Made by a program: the position numbers and the translations under genes. This document shows positions 31,292 through 35,616 of a stretch of DNA of 35,616 bases, piece after piece. The stretch is from FW021-bin31 sp964478125 (GTDB taxonomy: Bacteria; Bacteroidota; Bacteroidia; Chitinophagales; Chitinophagaceae), in the NCBI GenBank assembly GCA_964478125.1, contig CAYZGR010000033.1:1-35616 (forward strand), in the 5' to 3' direction. Positions within the stretch are counted from its first letter, which is position 1, and every line of letters begins with the position of its first letter. The notes beneath the pieces are model-generated. The model was not told where the DNA came from and did not search any database. It saw only the letters and a list, made by a program, of their open reading frames with translations.

Positions 31292-34200
31292 ATGCAATTT
31301 AAAGGGCTGGTTAAGTTTTTCACTGTGGTGCTGATCCTGATATCTTTGTATCAGCTCTCGTTTACTGTTGTAGTCAATCGTGAAGATAAGAAGATCGATG
31401 CCCAGGCAGAACAATGGGTTCAAAATCAATATCCCTCTGTCCAGGAAAAATACCCTGATAACAGACAGAAACAAGTGATTTATAGTGATTTTCTTGATTC
31501 TGTAAAAAGAGAACGGATCCAGTTTATTGAAGACAGCACTTCAGATAAGATCGTTTATAATACTTTAATAAAAAAGTACACCTTACCGGAAGCCAAGGCG
31601 CAGCAGCTGAGCCTCGGTCTTGATTTAAAGGGAGGTATGAATGTGGTTCTGGAGGTTTCTCTCAGGGATCTTATTCATACAATGGCCAATAATACGACTG
31701 ATCCGGCTTTTAATAAGGCGCTGGATATGGCTGAAGAAGAAAAAGCCAATAGTTCTGCAGATTTTATTACGCTTTTTCAACAGGCCTGGAGAAAAGTAAA
31801 ACCGGCTAATGAACGACTCGCTCCTTTATTTTCTAATGCTTTTGAAAAAAGGATCAATTTTAATTCTTCTGATGAAGATGTGATTGAAGTCATTCGTTCG
31901 GAATCCAAAGATGCTATTAAAAGAACTTATAATGTCTTACAAGAAAGGATAGATAAATTTGGGGTAGCACAGCCGGAAATCAATCTGGATATTAATAAAG
32001 GGGTCATAACCGTGGCCTTACCCGGTGTACATAATCCAAAACGTGTACGTCAATACCTTCAGGCTACCGCCAAATTGGAATTTTGGGAAACTTTTCAACC
32101 TGATCAGGATTTTGTAAATAACGTCTTGCAGCCTATGGATCAGGCTGTAGCCGCGTCTCTTACTTCCTCATCCTCTCCAAAAAAACCTGAGCAGGGAGAT
32201 ACCGCCGCTAACCAAACAGAACAAAAGGCTTCAAAAGAAGATACAGGAAGTCTGGGTGCATTAGCCAATTTGGTTAAAGGGAATAATAATTCGGATACCT
32301 CCGGAGGCGCGCTATCGAATCTTACAAGTAAAAATCCCCTGTTAAGTCTTTTAAAACAGCCCCGGACTTATGCTGCAATCGGTAGCATATCCATAGCAGA
32401 CACTGCTACTTTTAATAAATACATCCATTTACCTGCAGTGCAAAGAGTAATGCCGCGGGACCTGAAGTTTTTGTATGGTTCCAATGATCAGCCCGATGCA
32501 GATAAAAATATAGTTGATGTATATGCGATTAAGACGGTACCGGGTAGTGATAAACCCAAGCTCGGCGGTGAACATGTGGTAGATGCCCGTCAGGATATGG
32601 ACATTAACGGCAAGCCGGAAATTAGCATGACAATGGACAATGTGGGGGCTAAGGTATGGGCCAAAATGACCGGTGACAATGTTCATAAACCCATTGCCAT
32701 TGTTCTGGACAACGTGGTTTATTCCGCTCCTGCTCCCAGTGAGGAAATTACCGGCGGGCGTTCCTCTATTACCGGAAATTTTACGATACAGCAGGCCCAG
32801 GATCTGGCTAACATTCTTCAGACGGGTAAATTGCCTGCACCCGCGCATATTGTTCAGGAACAGGTGATAGGTCCCACCCTGGGGCATGAATCCATCGTGG
32901 CAGGGGCCAAATCCTTTATCATTTCCTTTATTATTATTTTCATATTGATGTTGTTGTACTACAATACTGCGGGTATGGTAGCCAATATCGCATTGATATT
33001 GAATATGTTTTTCACCGTGGGTGTGCTGGCCGCATTAGGGGCAACGCTTACCTTACCCGGTATTGCCGGTTTAATTCTGGCTATCGGGATGGCGGTGGAC
33101 ACCAACGTGATCATTTTTGAGCGTATCAAGGAGGAAATCGTCAAAGGAAAGGGATATACTACCGCTATAGCCGATGGATATAAGCATTCCTATGCCCCCG
33201 TGCTGGATGGTCAGATCACAACCTTATTAACCGCCATTATTCTTTTCTATTTCGGATTGGGGCCGGTAAAAGGTTTTGCAACCACGCAGATACTGGGTAT
33301 TCTGTTGTCCTTGTTCTGCGGTATCCTGATCTCAAGGATTATTGAAGACTACTGGACCGGTAAAAACAGGCATTTCAATTATTTTACAGGCATATCACGG
33401 AAAATTTTTCAACGGTCCCATTTTGATTTTGTAAAGGCGAGAAAGGTCACTTATGTTATCTCTTCCATTATCATCATCCTTGGTGTGGCATCCTTCTTTC
33501 ACGGATTTAACGAGGGAGTAGAGTTTTCCGGGGGACGCAGCTTTACCGTGCGTTTTGATAAACCTGTGGAGGTCCAGAATATTCGTGAATCCCTTAAGAA
33601 TGTTTTTGATGGGGAATATCCTATTGTAAAGACGGTAAACACTTCCAATCAGGTCAACATTACTACTTCCTATCTCATAAACCGGCAGGGCAAAGCCGTG
33701 GATTCTCTGGTAGAACATACCTTATATACCGGGCTGCAATCCTATTTACCGGCCGGAACGACTTATAACCAATTTGATACGCAATATAAACTGAGCTCCC
33801 AGACGGTATTGCCTACCATTTCGGAGAACCTGAAAAAAGGCGCTATAGAGGCTGCTATTATTGGGATGATTGCGATCTTTCTGTACATATTGATCCGTTT
33901 CCGGAGATGGCAATTTTCTACAGGTGGGTTGTTCTCCGTCTTACATGACATACTGGTGGTTATTATTGTCTTCTCCTTCTTTAAGGATATTGTGCCTTTT
34001 TCCATGGAGATTGACCAGCAGTTTATTGCGGCGGTGCTGACGGTGATCGGTTATTCGATCAATGATACGGTGATCGTGTTCGACCGGATACGGGAGTATT
34101 TCCGGGATTTGACGGGTGTAGACCGCAATACGGTGATTAACAGAGCTATTAATGATACGTTAAGCCGTACCATCATGACCTCCGCTACCGTATTTATTGT

Positions 34201-34408
34201 GTTATTGATCCTGTTTATTTTTGGAGGGGAATCCACCCGCGGTTTTGCATTTGCCATGTTGATCGGTGTCATAACGGGTACTTATTCCTCCATTTTTGTA
34301 GCTGCTCCCGTTTTGGTAGACTTTGATCCTAAAAACAAATTGGTGACAGCCGAAGAAGCCAAAAACCAGGCGCGGAAGGCTCATCTGGAATCGGTTTCCA
34401 CAAAATAG
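31292..34408 (+). CDS. secDF: Fused protein translocase subunit SecDF
   Basis: The 1038-residue protein joins SecD and SecF, as is usual in Bacteroidetes. After an N-terminal helix come the SecD periplasmic domain (SLGLDLKGGMNVVLEV at about residues 106-121, and the head region to about 510), the SecD membrane half with TMAVDTNVIIFERIKEE-like helix 4 (GMAVDTNVIIFERIKEE), then the SecF half beginning about residue 700 (FNEGVEFSGGRSF) with DTVIVFDRIREYF and the final helices. These use the proton motive force to complete protein export through SecYEG. A Ser/Asn/Gly-rich, low-complexity segment at about 290-350 lies in the periplasmic part. The next gene starts 13 bases later. Confidence 0.97.
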   Translation: MQFKGLVKFFTVVLILISLYQLSFTVVVNREDKKIDAQAEQWVQNQYPSVQEKYPDNRQKQVIYSDFLDSVKRERIQFIEDSTSDKIVYNTLIKKYTLPEAKAQQLSLGLDLKGGMNVVLEVSLRDLIHTMANNTTDPAFNKALDMAEEEKANSSADFITLFQQAWRKVKPANERLAPLFSNAFEKRINFNSSDEDVIEVIRSESKDAIKRTYNVLQERIDKFGVAQPEINLDINKGVITVALPGVHNPKRVRQYLQATAKLEFWETFQPDQDFVNNVLQPMDQAVAASLTSSSSPKKPEQGDTAANQTEQKASKEDTGSLGALANLVKGNNNSDTSGGALSNLTSKNPLLSLLKQPRTYAAIGSISIADTATFNKYIHLPAVQRVMPRDLKFLYGSNDQPDADKNIVDVYAIKTVPGSDKPKLGGEHVVDARQDMDINGKPEISMTMDNVGAKVWAKMTGDNVHKPIAIVLDNVVYSAPAPSEEITGGRSSITGNFTIQQAQDLANILQTGKLPAPAHIVQEQVIGPTLGHESIVAGAKSFIISFIIIFILMLLYYNTAGMVANIALILNMFFTVGVLAALGATLTLPGIAGLILAIGMAVDTNVIIFERIKEEIVKGKGYTTAIADGYKHSYAPVLDGQITTLLTAIILFYFGLGPVKGFATTQILGILLSLFCGILISRIIEDYWTGKNRHFNYFTGISRKIFQRSHFDFVKARKVTYVISSIIIILGVASFFHGFNEGVEFSGGRSFTVRFDKPVEVQNIRESLKNVFDGEYPIVKTVNTSNQVNITTSYLINRQGKAVDSLVEHTLYTGLQSYLPAGTTYNQFDTQYKLSSQTVLPTISENLKKGAIEAAIIGMIAIFLYILIRFRRWQFSTGGLFSVLHDILVVIIVFSFFKDIVPFSMEIDQQFIAAVLTVIGYSINDTVIVFDRIREYFRDLTGVDRNTVINRAINDTLSRTIMTSATVFIVLLILFIFGGESTRGFAFAMLIGVITGTYSSIFVAAPVLVDFDPKNKLVTAEEAKNQARKAHLESVSTK

Positions 34409-34421
34409 CATCTTCCATATT

Positions 34422-34961
34422 ATGAACCGCCAACTCACTTATATCATACTGGCTGTAATCGTTTTGATTTTTATAGGTATGATGATCAGGGATTGGCGTT
34501 TTTCCGCCAAAAAGAACACGAAGCGTCCCGCAATGCCTGTTTCAAAAAACGGGTTGGAGATTACGCTGCCCCTGTGCCTGCAGGCTTATGAAAGACTGGT
34601 TGTATTTTTGGAACGTTCCCGTCCGGACGCACTTATCCGCAGACTATACCGGCCCGATCTGAATGTACGGGAAATGCGGCAATTGCTTATTCAAAATATA
34701 CGGTCTGAATTTGAGCATAATCTTTCTCAACAGGTATACGTCAGTACTCCGGCCTGGGACGCGGTTGCGAATGCCATAGAACAGTTGATCCATCTGATCA
34801 ATACGACGGCGTCCCGTCTCCCTTCTGATGATCAGGGAAGCCTGCTTCAGAAAGCCTTACTGGACCTGGATCTTCATGAAGAAGAGCTGCCGGTAGCTAC
34901 AGCTTTAAAAGTAGTGAACAGCGAGGCTAAAAAGCTGTTAGGTTACCATAAAAATACCTGA
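34422..34961 (+). CDS. Small membrane-anchored protein of unknown function (DUF7935-like)
   Basis: The 179-residue protein has an N-terminal membrane helix (about residues 5-22) followed by a basic stretch and a helical soluble part. The segment LPLCLQAYERLVVFLERSRPDALIRRLY and the later TPAWDAVANAIEQLIHLIN resemble a conserved Bacteroidetes family I recall as DUF7935, whose function is not known. It follows secDF after 13 bases and is likely cotranscribed, but this gives no clear function. Coiled-coil tendency is suggested in the C-terminal half. Confidence 0.7.
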   Translation: MNRQLTYIILAVIVLIFIGMMIRDWRFSAKKNTKRPAMPVSKNGLEITLPLCLQAYERLVVFLERSRPDALIRRLYRPDLNVREMRQLLIQNIRSEFEHNLSQQVYVSTPAWDAVANAIEQLIHLINTTASRLPSDDQGSLLQKALLDLDLHEEELPVATALKVVNSEAKKLLGYHKNT

Positions 34962-35552
34962 TCACTGCCGCTTCAAAACTATTTCTTAAGTTTGATATAT
35001 AATCGGGAGTTTCTAAAACCACTTAATCAAACCAAGGTCTACTTACACCTAATAGCCGGCAAAAAACAAAAATTGAACTGTTGGAAAACGACCGGATACG
35101 AAAAGCATGGCATTATCTATATTCCCAAAATGGGAAAGATATTGGGCCCCTGATGGAAAACGTATATAGCCATGTTGGGGAGAAAAACAAAGAAGAAGAT
35201 TAATTCATGGCTTTTTTACTATCTGATTTTTAGATATTTTAGCAAAAAAGTTTCCATGGAATTGAAACTTTGATAAATGAAAATAACCTTACTATAGAGA
35301 GTGAAATACTACCAATAAAGGGTGTTAGTTTATTTGTCAGAAGGAAACCCCTATAAACCGCCAGTTGAAGAATAACAGGTGTTTAGCGAGATCGGCCGGA
35401 AATGTTTTCGTGGGAAAATTATAGCTAAGGAGGAAGCCGCCTGATTTGCAATAAAGTGAATACCAAAGAGTGATCCTGCTCGCAAAGCCCAGAAATACTA
35501 TTTATAACCCCTTGAGGCACACACAGGCTAAAAGATATAAAGAAAATAATAC
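34962..35552. other. Gene-poor region with degenerate coding-like segments
   Basis: About 590 bases contain no complete gene. Three short open stretches on the forward strand look like decayed coding sequence rather than noise: 35027-35203 (58 codons, no normal start; contains LLENDRIRKAWHYLYSQNG and ends with HVGEKNKEED), 35243-35356 (contains IETLINENNLTIESEILPIKG) and 35376-35444 (contains VFSEIGRKCFRGKIIAKEEAA). They are in different frames or separated by stops. The origin is not recognised. This fits a relic of one or more lost genes or a mobile element; the region should also hold the NhaA promoter. Confidence 0.4.
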
Positions 35553-35616
35553 ATGAGAGTGACAAAATTATTTAGAGAATTTATAGCAAGTGAAAAATCT
35601 GGTGGTGTCATTTTAA
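35553..35616 (+). CDS. nhaA: Start of a probable Na+/H+ antiporter NhaA, cut by window end
   Basis: The frame beginning with ATG at 35553 reads MRVTKLFREFIASEKSGGVIL to the end of the window. The LFREF-x-SE-x-GG opening, just before the first membrane helix, is the usual N-terminus of NhaA antiporters, which exchange Na+ for H+ across the inner membrane. Only 21 codons are visible, so the assignment rests on this short stretch and on the fact that the frame stays open. Confidence 0.65.
   Translation, partial: MRVTKLFREFIASEKSGGVIL

Noticed and set aside
1..35616. tRNA genes, CRISPR arrays, insertion sequences with terminal repeats
   Set aside because: No cloverleaf, regular repeat-spacer pattern or transposase frame was found on reading both strands.

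Overview
The window looks like a chromosome segment of a Bacteroidota bacterium, most likely of the Chitinophagaceae type. The evidence is the gene families (fused SecDF, DUF3810, a Bacteroidetes-type ECF sigma factor, an RRM protein beside a DbpA-type helicase), several upstream boxes matching the Bacteroidota consensus TAnnTTTG, and weak Shine-Dalgarno sequences. Taxonomy is inferred from protein content only. No rRNA, tRNA, CRISPR array or intact insertion sequence was seen.

Bases 1-10360 form an accessory metabolic island. It opens with the C-terminal end of a sodium/solute symporter, translationally coupled to an unusual 778-residue fusion of an amidohydrolase and a class III PLP aminotransferase. 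A type II toxin-antitoxin module (VapC-like PIN toxin, antitoxin gene broken by an in-frame amber codon) sits on the opposite strand. Then comes a tight seven-gene operon: HpaI-type aldolase, exported SGNH hydrolase, aldo/keto reductase, Gfo/Idh/MocA-type dehydrogenase and three SDR enzymes. It converges on an AraC-type regulator with an N-terminal sensor domain. Together the genes look like uptake and stepwise oxidation, transamination and retro-aldol cleavage of an unusual sugar acid or amino sugar. The substrate is not identifiable, and a surface-glycan biosynthetic role cannot be excluded. One SDR has Asn where the catalytic Lys should be.

Bases 10400-19700 hold housekeeping and membrane genes: YkgJ-type Cys-cluster protein, fructosamine kinase, DUF3810 metalloprotease-like membrane protein, MFS transporter, DedA protein, APC amino-acid permease, ribulose-phosphate 3-epimerase, TPR lipoprotein and an O-methyltransferase-like protein (the last three probably one operon).

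Bases 19640-26300 carry folC, a DEAD-box helicase with a DbpA RNA-binding domain followed closely by an RRM protein (ending at a strong bidirectional terminator), a reverse-strand operon (NlpC/P60 hydrolase, guanine deaminase, Nudix hydrolase), and an ECF sigma factor with a small membrane anti-sigma factor.

Bases 26370-35616 carry a large FAD/Fe-S D-lactate-dehydrogenase-like protein, an HtrA/DegP protease with a palindrome over its promoter, the fused SecDF translocase subunit, a small membrane-anchored protein, a roughly 590-base gene-poor stretch with degenerate coding-like segments, and the first codons of a probable NhaA Na+/H+ antiporter cut by the window end.
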